Positions 41,028 to 53,427 of a DNA stretch of 64,000 nucleotides are shown in pieces. Origin of the DNA: Liquidambar formosana (taxonomy: Eukaryota > Streptophyta > Magnoliopsida > Saxifragales > Altingiaceae). The position numbers and the translations under genes were made by a program. Position 1 is the first letter of the stretch, and each line of letters begins with the position of its first letter. The notes beneath the pieces were generated by a model, which did no database searches, had not been told where the DNA came from, and was given only the letters and a program-made list of their open reading frames with translations. The stretch is taken from the NCBI GenBank assembly GCA_039720395.1, contig CM077824.1:25249278-25313277 (forward strand), in the 5' to 3' direction.

Positions 41028-42268
41028 TTAATGATAAAACAATCTCAAATTAGCTATATTAACTGATCTCAGAAGTTCCTGTCCAGTCTCTAAGCTCTTT
41101 AGCTTGTAAGAACTTGTGCCTCCGACATGGATGACCTCGTAAGGCCCTTCCCATGTTTCCCCGAGCTTCCCTTCTACAGGATTTCTAGTTCCCGAGTTTA
41201 CTTGCCTGAGTACTAATTCTCCAACTTTAAACTCCATTAACTTGACCCTTCGGTTGTAGTACTTTTTCAACTCTTGCTGATAAGATGCCATTTTAATTTG
41301 AGCTCTTTCTCTTCTTTCCTCTGCCAGATCCAGATCCCCCGAGACAATACTTGGTCGTTTGTTGCTGCATCATACAGCTCTGTCCTGAGACCCGGTAAGC
41401 CCAGTTCTGCTGGTATAACTGCTTCCATCCTGTAAGTCATTGAAAACTGAGTTTCTCCTGTGGACCTCTTTGGTGTAGTTCGGTATGCCCATAATACGGA
41501 GTGCAACTCATCAGGCCAAGGTCTTTTAGCATTATCCAACTTTCTCTTTATCTCTGCGACTATGATCTTATTCATTGCCTCTGCTTGGCCATTGCACTGT
41601 GGATAGCTCGGGTTTGAATACCACCACTAGATCCCTTGTTCCACGTTAAATTCCTTGGTTCTTTTACTATCAAACTGAGTTCCATTGTCTGACACGAACG
41701 CTCTCGGGACCCCAAAGCGGGGAATGATATTTTCCCAAAGGAATTTTATGATGTCTAAATCCTTAATTGATGCGAGCGCAATGGCTTCTACCCACTTGAT
41801 GAAGTAGTCAGTTGCAATAAACAAGTATTTCCTGTTCCCTGAGGCTGTGGGTAATGAACCAACAAGATCTAACCCCCACTATGCAAAAAGCCAAGGGCTG
41901 GATCTGGGGTATAGCTCTTGAGCTGGCTGATGTATCGTGTCAGCAAACGTTTGACATTTCAGACATTTCCTCACGTATCTAATAGCATCTTTCTGTATAT
42001 ATGGTCACCAATATCCTTGGGAGTTCGCCTTGTGGGCTAACGATCTTCCTCTTGTGTAACCCCCACATGACCCCTCATGGAGCTCAGTCAAAAGGTCTAG
42101 CACCTGATCTGAATGAACACACTTCAAGTATGGCCCTGTATAAGATCTTTTGTAGAGACTGCCCGAAAGAGATAACCAAAATCTAGCTGCTTTAATTCGA
42201 ACTCGGTGACCCTGGTTCCTGCCCTCAGGTAGTTCATCTCTTTGTAAATAAGCAATTATCTCATCCAT
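41028..42268 (-). pseudogene. GypB integrase (zinc-binding, core, C-terminal), frameshifted
   Basis: Minus strand. At 42268-42005 is the H2C2 region (LLTELHEGSCGGYTRGRSLAHK). At about 41900-41627 is the core with WGLDLVGSLP (first Asp) and AFVSDNGTQFDS (second Asp); at about 41610-41560 NGQAEAMNK carries the Glu, so all three catalytic residues remain. At 41575-41267 PWPDELHSVLWAYRTTPKRS is seen. At 41291-41028 the C-terminal module VGELVLRQVN...GKLGETWEGPYEV ends NLRLFYH. A stop or frameshift separates the pieces. 40940-41027 shows no gene. Confidence 0.88.
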
Positions 42269-42369
42269 CCAGCTCGGTGATGAGGCCTAAATGTCCGAGA
42301 TGACCTCTTCTATCCCGATGCTGGGTTCTTGTAGGACCTCAACGCTTATGGTTTGAGGACTATCCGTTT

Positions 42370-42745
42370 CTAATACTGCAGCCAAAACAGCCAACCCTTC
42401 TGCATGTCTGTTCTGATCCCTCATGAAGCGCCTAAACTCGACGTTTTTAAAATCTGCATCCAATTCCTAGACCTTGTGCATGTACGCAATCATTCTTTCA
42501 TCTTTGGCTTCGTATTCTTTGTTCAGCTGATTAACCACGAGTCTGGAGTCACTGTATACCAAAAATTATTTTACTCCCACTGCTCGGGCAACTCCAAGTT
42601 CGGCCACAACTGCCTCATACTCTGCTTCATTGTTTATGGCTGGGAACATAAGCCTTACTGCCTGCTCGATGATATCTCCTTCGGGGTCTGTCAGCACAAT
42701 TCCCAGACCTACTCCTTTTCCGTTCGATGCCCCATCCACTTTAAG
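42370..42745 (-). pseudogene. GypB second (archaeal-type) RNase H domain
   Basis: Minus frame KVDGASNGKGVGLGIVLTDP, NNEAEYEAVVAELGVAR, LVYSDSRLVVNQL, RNRHAEGLAVLAAVLE, matching the extra RNase H found in Tat-lineage gypsy elements, between RNase H and integrase. In-frame stops are at 42568-42566 (TAA) and 42469-42467 (TAG). An 11-base G run (C run at 42784-42794 on plus) lies just upstream. Confidence 0.85.
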
Positions 42746-42967
42746 TTCCTATTTCTTCCTCTTCTCACTGTCTACCTTGTCTTCCCCCCCCCCCAGTTGA
42801 GGCAGGGAGGATTTTAATTCTGTCTGGTTTGAACTGGAAGTTGGATCTGCAAATTTTGCAATAAAATCTACCAACACCTGACCCTTAATGGCAGGTCGGG
42901 ACTGAAAGTGGATGTCGTAAGCATTGAGTTCTACCCCCCACTTTGAGACTCGTCCTGATAGGTCAGC

Positions 42968-43302
42968 TCACCTTAAGACATCTTTAAGTGCGTAGTTGGT
43001 GAGCACGATAATAGGATGAGACTGGAAATAGTGCTGGAGTTTTTGAGAGGCTGTGACAAGAGCTAGAATCAACTTTTCGAGTGGTAGGTAGCGAGTTTCA
43101 GCATCCAATAGTGTTTTGCTAATATAATAGATTGGTTTTTGGGTGGATCCACATTGGGCAATAAGTACGTCGCTAAGTGAATGGGTTGATATAGCAATAT
43201 AGAGATAAAGTGTTTCCCCGAGGTATGGGTGGGTCAGGGTGGGGAGTGTTTCTAAGTGAGAAACCAACTTCTGGTAAGCTTCCTGGTACTCTGTATCCTA
43301 TC
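42968..43302 (-). pseudogene. GypB reverse transcriptase end and first RNase H
   Basis: Minus frame ...YQEAYQKLVSHLETLPTLTHP, GETLYLYIAISTHSLSDVLI, PIYYISKTLLDAETRYLPLE, KLQHYFQSHPIIVLTN: the RT connection and RNase H of a Ty3/gypsy pol. The N-terminal part, with the RT active site, is cut off by CopA-7 sequence at about 43303. The linker 42745-42968 continues as WGVELNAYDI-like tether sequence with stops. Confidence 0.87.
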
Positions 43303-43504
43303 CTCAAAAGTCCAAATTTTAAGTGGCGATTCCAAGTGATTAGAGAGATCATTGGAAGTGATGGCATATACATATAGAAGTTTAATACAACAAAGAATAA
43401 AGAAGACTCCTTTACTAAAGCTATGACCCAAGTGTGTTGGATCACCATCGACAGGATATAGGTATGAGATACATGGTGGATTGGCTATAGTGCAAGTGGG
43501 AGAT
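43303..43504 (+). pseudogene. CopA-7 pol tail and polypurine tract
   Basis: The last 200 bp of a CopA internal region, matching the inverse of 7939-8140, ending CAAGTGGGAGAT (43493-43504). The junction with GypB at about 43303 has no LTR, so it arose by deletion or recombination. Confidence 0.82.
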
Positions 43505-45193
43505 TGTTAGGATTATGCCCTAGAGCCAATCATAGAGATGATTGTTTAGGGATTAGGAACAATCATTTGATTTTATTTATGCATGTCACATTTATTATTG
43601 ATTTAATAAAAGGGCTTATTCTATTATGTTCATATGTATCATTTATATTTACATAATATGTCCATGGAGTTAGAGTTGAGAATATGAAATTACAAAGGGT
43701 TCTGATTTTAAGACTGTAAATATATCTCTGTACTAAACTCCTAAATCATTCCTAGTTGAGGGTTCATTATGATGGACAGTAATGAACCATAGGACTAGCA
43801 CTTGTTAGGTTGACTCTAGAGGAGGATAGCTAGTCTCAAGCTATTTGTGTAGAGACACTACAACCAACAAGTGGGTGCCTATTATAAGAATAGGTACACT
43901 GAATGTGACCAAAGATATGAGATAAACTGAATAGAGTTTTAACCTGCCTGTCAATCAGTTTCTCATTGTTGTAGTGGTACAAGTAATCCTTCGACCTGAG
44001 ACACCATGGTTGTCTTATGCATATAGCTTTAGAAGTTTGATAACACTAAGTGCAGATCCTATTCAGGGGCTTGTAAGGGTGTTCATTGGCCCTACTGTTA
44101 TGTGTGTGAAGGCATGTGAGTGATCAACAAGGAATCCATCACTCTTAGGAAAAAGGGAGTGAATGTCTCATATAGCATTCATTGAATATAACTCATTAAA
44201 TCCATAGGCCCATGGTAAAATGAATATGGAAAGGAGTTTCCATAAGTTCATCATGAGTTGATATTAATGAATGAGTATAATAAAGTAATTGAACTAGGGA
44301 CTTGACAGACTTTCATGTCCTATTAGTTCAATTGGAGACATTGTGTTGATGGAAGGATGTAATTGTAACCTATAAACTATAATAGAAGGGTTCTTTGTAA
44401 ATGACTATTCACCTCATTAAGGACCACACCATGAGCCATATGCTAAGTGTTACTCATGGTTAGTAGAAACCCTAATTGATATAAATGAATTATAATCAAT
44501 TAGGGAATTGGAAGGAGTTCCAATTAGACCCTTAATGGAAAGTGTTCCATTGTGCACAACATGTGCTATACCTACTACTTGATGATGTGAACCCAATGGG
44601 TCACACGCTGATCATGCTAAGAAAGCTTGATTGTCTATGAGAGAAAGGGTATAAGTGAATAAAGAATAGTTCTTTAAGGCTTAGTTTGTATTTGATACAA
44701 ATTAGAGGGGTTATTGTGTAATTAGGAGTAATTACACAAAACCCATTAGGGTTTTAATTCCCCCCTTGGCCGGCCCTATGTGGAGGCTATATATCGTCTC
44801 TTATGATGTGATGACATCATGACAATTGGTACTCCCAAGTGCTGGCCGAATTCACTAAAGAGGCCCTCTCTCTCTCCCTCTTCTCCACCTCTAGCAACAA
44901 CAAGGAAGAAGAAGGAAAGGACTTCAAGCTCAAGCTTGGTGTCGATACCGTTGGAGGCAGCACACTTGGGCTGTTCATTCACCGCTATCCGGAGACAAAG
45001 CTTGGAGCAAAAAGGAGAAGACAAAGCTTAGAGCATAACGGAGAAGACATTAATCAACTGTAAGTAATCCCAACTCTCTTGGTAGTTAGGGTTTATGTTT
45101 TGTATTATGCATAATCGGATTCATGGGTTTGGGAATCGTAGGAAAATTTTAATTCCGCCTTTGTAGTTTTCCTCCCTAGTTAGATTCCCAACA
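43505..45193 (+). repeat. CopA-7 3' LTR (1689 bp)
   Basis: TGTTAGGATTATG...GATTCCCAACA after a polypurine tract. TATATAT near 44787; donor GTAAGT at 45060-45065. U3 has a decayed version of the CCATGGGCCCATGG palindrome (near 44203). Right flank TCACA. Confidence 0.92.
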
Positions 45194-45820
45194 TCACAAA
45201 GCTAATTGAAATGGTTTGGATGATCAAATCATCCCCAATTGTCCTAAACAATTCAAGAACAGTAGGCTGTCCAGAATTTGACAGCATACTGTCCCTGATC
45301 ACAAATTGATTTAAAACCTAGCAAGATGATTAATTCAGGCTACAAAATTATTTTTCCTAGTATCCTACATGTCTTAGGAAACTAATAAAATTGGTTTCAT
45401 GCAATTTGGAGTTCCCTAGCTCAAGATATGAACCAAACTCCATTGATGACTTTCTGCAGAAAAACAGCCTGCTGTGTTCTTCCAAGAAATCAAACTTTTG
45501 ATAATCTAATGCATCAAGACTCTTATAAAATCATACATACATTATGTATAATCATCCTATAAAGAATATACATCAATTTACAGAGGTTTCTGTTCAAAAC
45601 AGTAGCAAGAACCACAGGGTTTCTAAAACCCAGATTCGAACTCCATGGTGTTCTTCCCAAACGTTTTGATTTGATTTGATTCCTATGCATCCAAATACAC
45701 ATGTAATTCACATAACACACTTATATGAATTAATTGGCACTCATCTCATGACAACCAATGAATCAATTTAAAACAAAACATACAAGAGAGCAACCTAGGG
45801 TTCCAAACCCTAGGTTAGAC
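45194..45820 (-). mobile_element. CopA-8: orphan CopA leader fragment in minus orientation
   Basis: Matches CopA-6 36390-37018: GCTAATTGAA-TGGTTTGGATGATC through CAACCTAGGGTTCCAAACCC. It is flanked by two plus-strand CopA LTRs, so it is target sequence left between CopA-7 and CopA-9. Its continuation would lie beyond the 3' end of CopA-9, right of the window. Confidence 0.85.
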
Positions 45821-47511
45821 TGTTAGGATTATGCCCTAGAGCCAATCATGGAGATGATTGTTTAGGGATTAGGAACAATCAACTGATTTCATTTATATAT
45901 GTCACATTTATTATTGATTTAATAAAAGGGCTTATTCTATTATGTTTATATGCATCATTTATATTTACATAATATGTCCATGGAGTTAGAGTTGAGAATA
46001 TGAAATTACAAAGGGATGTAATTTTGAGACTGTAAATATATCTCTGTACTAAACTCCTAAATCATTCCTAGTTGAAGGTTCACTATGATGGACAGTAATG
46101 AACCATAGGACTAGCACTTGTTAGGTTAACTCTATAGGAGGATAGCTAGTCTCAAGCTATTTGTGTGGAGACACTACAACCAACAAGTGGGTGCCTATTA
46201 TAAGAATAGGTACACTGAATGTGACCAAAGATATGAGATAAACTGAATGGAGTTTTAACCTGCCTGTCAATCAGTTTCTCATTGTTATAGTGGTACAAGT
46301 AATCCTTAGACCTGAGACACCATCGTTGTCTTATACATGTAGCTTTAGAAGTTTGATAACACTAAGTGCAGATCCTATTCAGGGGTTTGTAAGGGTGTTC
46401 ATTGGCCCTACTGCTATGTGTGTGAAGGCATGTGAGTGATCAACAAGGAATCCATCACTCTCAGGAAAAAGAGAGTGAATGCCTCATACAGCATTCATTG
46501 AATATAACTCATTAAATCCATGGGCCCATGGTAGAATGAATATGGAAAGGAGTTTCCATAAGTTCATCATTGAGTTGATATTAATGAATGAGTATAAAGT
46601 AATTGAACTAGGGACTTGACAGACTTCCATGTCCTATTAGTTCAATTGGAGACATTGTGTTGATGGAAGGATGGAATTGTAACCTGTAAACTATAACAGA
46701 AGGGTTCTTTGTAAATGACTATTCACCTCATTAAGGACCACACCATGAGCCATATGCTAGGTGTTACTCATGGTTAGTAGAAGCCCTAATTGATATAAAT
46801 GAGTTATAATCAATTAGGGAATTGAAAGGAGTTTCAATTAGACCCTTAATGGAAAGTGTTCCATTGTGCACAACTTGTGCTGTTCCTACTACTTGATGAT
46901 GTGAACCCAATGGGTTACACACTGATCATACTAAGAGAGCTTGATTGTCTATGAGAGAAAGGGTATAAGTGATTAAAGAAAAGTTCTTTAAGGGGCTAAT
47001 TTGTATTTGATGCAAACTAGTGGGCTAATTGTGTAATTAAGAGTAATTACACAAATTAGATTAGGGTTTGGAATCCCCCCTTGGCCGGCCCTATTAGTGG
47101 GCTATATAATGCCCACTATAAGGTGATGACATCATCACAATCACTCCTCCCCAAGGGCTGGCTAAAAATTACAGCTCTCCCTCTCTCTCTCTCTTTCTTC
47201 TCCACCTCTAGCAACAACAAGGAAGAAGAAGGAAAGGACTTCAAGTTCAAGCTAGGTGTGGATACCGTTGGAGGCAGCACACTTGGGCTGCTCATTCACC
47301 GCTGTCCGGAGACAAAGCTTGGAGCAAAAAGGAGAAGAAAAAGCTTGGAGCATAAAGGAGAAGACATTAATCAACTGTAAGTAATCCCAACTCTCTTGGT
47401 AGTTAGGGTTTATGTTTTTGTATTATGCATAATCGGATTCATGGGTTTGGGAATCGTAGGAAAATTTTAATTCCGCCCTTTGTAGTTTTCCTCCTAGTTA
47501 GATTCCCAACA
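45821..47511 (+). repeat. CopA-9 5' LTR (1691 bp)
   Basis: Complete LTR. U3 palindrome CCATGGGCCCATGG near 46518-46531; TATATAA at 47104-47110; donor GTAAGT at 47377-47382. An R/U5 reading frame (MTSSQSLLPKGW... from an ATG at 47126) runs to the donor; similar frames occur in other CopA LTRs, but the ATG may precede the transcription start. Left flank TAGAC. Confidence 0.93.
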
Positions 47512-47512
47512 G

Positions 47513-47525
47513 TGGTATCAGAGCC
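47513..47525 (+). other. CopA-9 primer-binding site (initiator tRNA-Met)
   Basis: TGGTATCAGAGCC one base after the LTR end, followed by ATGGTTATGC. Confidence 0.93.
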
Positions 47526-50456
47526 ATGGTTATGCTTAATACAAACTGCATATGGGCTGTAATTCATGGTAAATTGATTGGTTAATAAATCTGGAATTTA
47601 TGTTCATGCATTAGAATGGTTTCCCTCTCATGGCCAAACCTAGGGTTTATGAACCCTAGGTTAATTCTCCTTCTACTGCTCTTCTAAAATAGTTTTAGGG
47701 CTGCTGGTTATTCAAAAGTTGAATGGGGATTGAGTTTGGAGAAGATGATGAACAGTTTTTATGATAGTCATGAAAAATCGTCATCTTATTTTGCATGCCA
47801 AAATCAGAGTTCTTCTCCAAAATTTTCGAGCCATTTATGGTTAGAAAGCTCTTTGAATCAGCTTTACAACCCAGCAAACGGTTTGTCAATCCGAGTTTTG
47901 TACTGAAAGTTATGAATTTTTTACTACAGGCTGTCTGGGAAGACAGTTTTGCTCGGGAATGATGTAACAGCCACAATTGTGAGTTTTTGATGGAGATCCA
48001 AAGCATGGCAATGGTTGCCACCACTTGGGTTATGTTCTAGACATGGTAGGAAAAGGTTCCCAAGCATTCGGATGCATCATAATTGGATTATGAGTCTAGA
48101 ACCGAAGGAAGAAGGAGAAGACCACCATGTTTGAATCTGGGTTTTAGAACTCTAGGGTTCTTGCTACTGTTATGATCAGATACTTCTGTAAAATTGATGT
48201 ATATTCTTTATAGGATCATTATACATAATGTATGTATGATTTTCTTTAAGTTTTATAAGAGTCTTGATGCATAAAGAATCAAAACGTTTGATTTCTTGGA
48301 AGAACACAGCAGGCTGTTTTTCTGCAGAAAGTCATCAATGGAGTTTTGTTCATATCTTGAGCTAGGGAACTCCAAATTGCATGAAACCAATTTTATTAGT
48401 TTCCTAAGACATGTAGGATGCTAGGAAAAATAATTTGGTAGCCTGAATTAATCATCTTGCTAGGTTTTAAATCAATTTGTGATCATGGACAGTATGCTGT
48501 CAAATTCTGGACAGCCTACTGTTCTTGAATTGTTTAGAACAATTGGGGATGATTTGATCATCCAAACCACTTCAATTAGCTTAGTAATTCATGTAGGGAC
48601 ATGATACAAAAGCTGGTTTTGATGGTGGAGTTGAATTGATTAAGTTTTAGAAACTTTTGTGACCTTGGAGGTCTTCCAATGGTGGTGCCAGCACTGGGTT
48701 CAGGAAACCCTAATGTTCTTTGAAGAAGACAGCCCTCTTGGCCACTCCACACGTGTCCATGGGCTTGGCCCACACCCTAGCTTGAGTCCCCCTTTGCGGG
48801 CCATGGCCTCCCATGGCCTGGCCAATCCATGGCAGCCTTGCTAAGCCATGGCAGCCCACTAATGTGGCGGCAGCCTTAGGGTTTATGATGAAACCCTAAT
48901 TCCCATTAATGATGAAACCCTAATTCATTAATTGCATTAATTAAAAACCCTAATTGACTATTAATTACCTTAATTAAAATGTTTAATGATTGGTCATTAA
49001 TTGACCAATCATGGTTATTAATCATTAGGGTATAATTAATTGCATTTATGATGTCTAGGGTTTAGGGTTTAGGAAACCCTAATTCGTATTAATTAAACCC
49101 TAATTCTATTAATGAATTAATTAATAACTAAACCTAGTAATTAATGTGTCTAACCTAGGGTTAAATGATTGGTCATTAATGACCTATCATGATCATTAAT
49201 GGTTTAGTAATTAATCATTGGCATTTAATAGGTTTAAGGTTTAGGGTTTTGGAAACCCTAATTAGTGCATATTAATTAGGAGTAATTAATATCCTAGGTG
49301 GCATTAATTAAACCCTAATCCTAATCATTAATACCGTATAAACCTAGGGTTTAAATGATTGGTCATTAATTGACCAATCATAAGGCATTTAATGCATTAG
49401 GGTTACACTTAGGGTTTAGAGTTAATGCATTTAGGGTTTAGGGTTTTAGGAAACCCTAATGCACTAATTAATTAATAAAATGATTTTATTTAATTCCAAA
49501 ATTGATTATTTAATTAATGGTGATTAATTTTATAATGTTTTAAATGGTTTAAAACACAATTTAGGATTAAATTAAAATCTGGAATTTTTTAATTAAATGA
49601 AATTGTTTTGTTTAATTAAAGAGACCCTAATATTTGATATTAGAGTTTTATTAGGGGAGTTTAAATGTTTCAATTGATTTGATTAATTGAAATTAAATGT
49701 CTTAAATGTTAAGACTTAATTAATTCAAGAACTTATGCATCTCCTAATAAGATTAGGACACATTAATGAGATTAATGAAAACCAATCAATAGAGTTACCA
49801 TGAATGCCCATATGTTTATTGCTTACAGTTATTTCCTTTATTATGCAATATGATTGTATGGTTCTGGATGGATGATGATTATGGACTATACCCTTAAACC
49901 AATTGTGATTGGCCGTCTTATGAATGGGTTGTATAATTTTTCAAGAGTTGTCAATTTTTGGTGATGTATTATTTATTTGGGGCTTGCATGCCACCTTCTT
50001 CTCTCTCTCTATCATTCTCTTATGTACCCCACATTCCCCTTATGTATCCCTTTCTTTAAATTATGTAAATGTTATGTAATCGAGAGCGCACTAAGGAGCA
50101 TGGTGGACCTAAAGGAGCATGGTGGAGCCCAACAAGCCTATGGTGGAGACCATCAAGCTAATGGAGGAGATTGAAGGACTTGAAAGCTTGGAGAAGACTT
50201 TCAAGAGTGCATGCTATGTTTCAAATGAATGTTTTACGATCACCTACACCCACCTTAGACCTAGGATTCAATTCATTGGCTTGGATTGAATCCTCTTAAA
50301 GTCCATAATCATCATAGTGGGAGCTTTTAATGAGATTAATAGAGATAGCTCCAAATCCAAAGATCGTTATATGTCACCTTATAGGGACTAATATCGATAA
50401 GTGGATTACATATATATAATGTTGTTGTATATTTCTTATTTAAATGCATGAGATGT

Positions 50457-53427
50457 TGTGAACCCACGAAAAAGAGCGCGGAGCCCACAAGGGTTTGGCA
50501 AAATCATATAAGGAGGTTTAAAGACAACAAACAAAAAGGGAGTCGCCACCTCATTTTTTAGGGAAAAGAGGAAAACCACAAAAATGTTTTATTTTCAAAA
50601 CCACATGACTCCATTAAAGGAAAAGCAAAGTTCCTGAAACCAGAAAATTGGATCCGGGGGCTAAGTTACGACGTGGGAAGGTTCTGGGCAAAAGCCCATA
50701 GGCACCCACATCGCCCGAGTTGGTCTCTTAATTTAATTGGGCTAACTTAATATATTTTCGACTCAAATATCATCATATATCATCACAAGGCAGCATGCAT
50801 ATCATATATTCCATCGAATCATCTCATGCATAATCAAACAAACAAAACAAAACAGAAAAAAGAAGAAAAGAAAAGAAAAACCTAGGATACTTGGATCCTA
50901 GGACGGACTTGAGCCTCACGAAGAGCGCCTACGTACCATGCAGCGAAATACATGGATCAAAGTCCACATAGTTCGAAAAGAATAGGGTTACAACCTAATA
51001 CAAACCTATGGTAATAACCCTAGGTTTCCTCATTTGAAAATATATTGATTTAATCCAAAACAGAAAACTTCCATAAGAGGAAAACCTTGGTAAAAACCAG
51101 AATTTTATATTGAAGGGAACCTTTGATTATTACCATAAGCTTGTATTAAGAAGTAACCCTAGGAGGGAGAAGAGAAAAGAAAGAAAAGAAAGGTGAATTG
51201 GGGCACCTTCAAACCCTACTTACCTGAGCGCACAAGCTCCAAACATTAGCCATTTCAGACCATAGCAGCCCTATTTGCAATAGGACAAGCATTGTACCTG
51301 TTTGCACCCTTACAAGTGCACAAAATCATGCAAAGAAAGCAATATGCAAATCTGGACAGAACCTTGACAAGGCCTAAAATCATCCATTAATCATGCAAAC
51401 AACAAGAATAATGAATAACTAGGGACTCTAACTCAATCCTACATGCAATGACCTAACTAACATGCATAAAAACCTATGAAAGACACACTAACAAGCATAA
51501 GAGACTCCAATAACATCAATAAACATGATAATAAAGCATACTCTAATGAAAAAGATGTCATTTTATGTAAAACATGAAAATAGACCTTCCTACGGCGAGC
51601 TTTCTTAAGCGAAACTATCCTAGGATAATTTCACGTAAGAAAGTCGTTATGGGTAGGTGCAATTAGCACATCCTACGTAAAATATATACCATAGAACACA
51701 ACAGAAAAGATTTCATGCTTAAACACATCACAGAAGACTCTCATGCAAAACCTCACTCAACGAAAAAGGATAATTATCCTTAAAAATGGATAACGTCTCC
51801 CAAAACCCTATACAATATACTATATGAATGCAAACCTAGCATGATTCAACTATATGCAGCATATATAGAATGACTATGATGAGCAACAGCTCAAAAAGCT
51901 AAGCTAAGCATGCTGTATAAGACCTATGCGACTTCAGGGTTATCGAAACCCTAATCTTGCAAATATGCATAAAAACCTACTAAACGACTCTAAGACATGC
52001 TCAAATTATCATGAATATCATTCATATAGCATATATTAACTAACAGGAACATCAACACATGATAACTATCACAGCGACCTAAACATGTGAACTATGCATG
52101 ATTTAAGAAGATAGAGCGAATCAGGCTATCAAATCCTTGGTAAACCAGGGATTGTCAAGCATATAAAGCCATAAACTATCCTAAAATCATTCATATACTA
52201 TCCTAAAAACATGGAACTAACCTAACATGTGGAGCTATATCATGCACTAGAACTACCATAGAAGAAGAAGGAGAAAGAGAAGCAAGAGAAGCAGAGAATT
52301 CATGTTCAACACTAAAGGGATAGGCTTACCTCTTGTAGACTCTTCCTTGTCTTCAAACCTCTTGTTTCCTTGCTTGCTTGGGGTTGAAGAGCCTCCTCTT
52401 GAAGTCCTTCTAGCTCTCCAAACTCGTAGCTCTCTCTCTCTCTAAGTGTAAAGTGCAATTCCCCTCCCCTATGTACTGAATATCATGTCCTTTATATAGA
52501 GAACTGACCCCCTAAACCAATGGCTAGGATTAATTCATTAAATAATGATCCTAGGGCTATTAGAGACTCTCTTGGTGCTCAAACAACTCAAACCTACACA
52601 CTCCTAAGCTCAGACAAGTTGTTTTGGCGGAGGAAACCGTCAAAAGAGGGATAGAGGAGTCAGAGGTTGACTTAAAGTAGGATTCCTCGGGTGACCAACT
52701 AGGCCTGGACGGTTACCCGAGGCCCTCCTATTTCCGCTTCGGTTTTGACTTCCACTTGCTTCAAAAGTCCTAAAATCTTCAAATTAAGTCCGATTTTGAC
52801 GAAATAAAAGCCAAAACGACCGTGTTTCGAAGGGGAACACATTTTTAAGCATTTTAGGACAAAAATCCTCAACCATGGGTGCATGGTTAGGTTTTACAAA
52901 GGTGGTTAACCATGGTGCTTCACCGTCGCTAAGCTGGGTTTGTACACAAGGTCGAACCGAATGCTTTCCCAATCGAAAATTGATCTTTCTAAACACGTTT
53001 AGGACATAAATAAAGCCCAATTGAAGTTAAATGAGAGAAAATTGATTGGGTCTTATGAGTCAATTTGAGCAAACCAAGAAATGGTCTTTTAGCCAACCCG
53101 AACCATTACGAGCCGAATTGATCTTAAACCATTAATTCATGAAATTGAACCTATATATGGACTCTATATAACCATATGAACTTGATGGGATGACTCGGGA
53201 TTCATTCCAAGGTCAAATGGAAAATATACGGCTTAAAAGACGATTATGCCCTTCAAGTCGCAAAAGTTCTTATTGAGCATCGAAATGAACTCCAAATCAC
53301 TTCAAAATTCATACACATGATATTCAATGCCATAGAAACTCAATGCAAAAGACTAGACTCAAAAAGGACTCAAAATCCTACATGAAATGATATGTCCTAG
53401 CTAAGGTGACAAAAATGGGGTGTGACA
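50457..53427 (-). repeat. GypA-3 3' LTR (2971 bp)
   Basis: Inverted GypA LTR from TGTGAACCCACG to GGTGTGACA. Internal sequence with the purine-rich end (GAAGCCCCTCATT at 53428-53440 on plus) lies on its right, so it is the 3' LTR. The left flank GATGT (50452-50456) is CopA-9 leader. Its GC-rich block (52685-52722) has lost the central part and keeps only CCTCGGGTGACC...GGTTACCCGAGG. Confidence 0.92.

Larger units (their letters stand above)
45821..50456 (+). mobile_element. CopA-9: 5' LTR, PBS and leader, cut by GypA-3
   Basis: 5' LTR 45821-47511, PBS 47513-47525, then about 2.9 kb of leader. Landmarks: 26-bp-type palindromes at 48986-49012, 49165-49190 and 49355-49381, CCCTAAA-like runs, and the 21-nt repeat short ORF (about 49991-50174). 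The leader ends at 50456, where the GypA-3 LTR starts, before the hairpin array. The rest should lie right of the window. Confidence 0.9.

Noticed and set aside
42404..42817. 137-codon plus-strand frame
   Set aside because: Opposite strand of the GypB archaeal-type RNase H, which has clear family motifs on minus.
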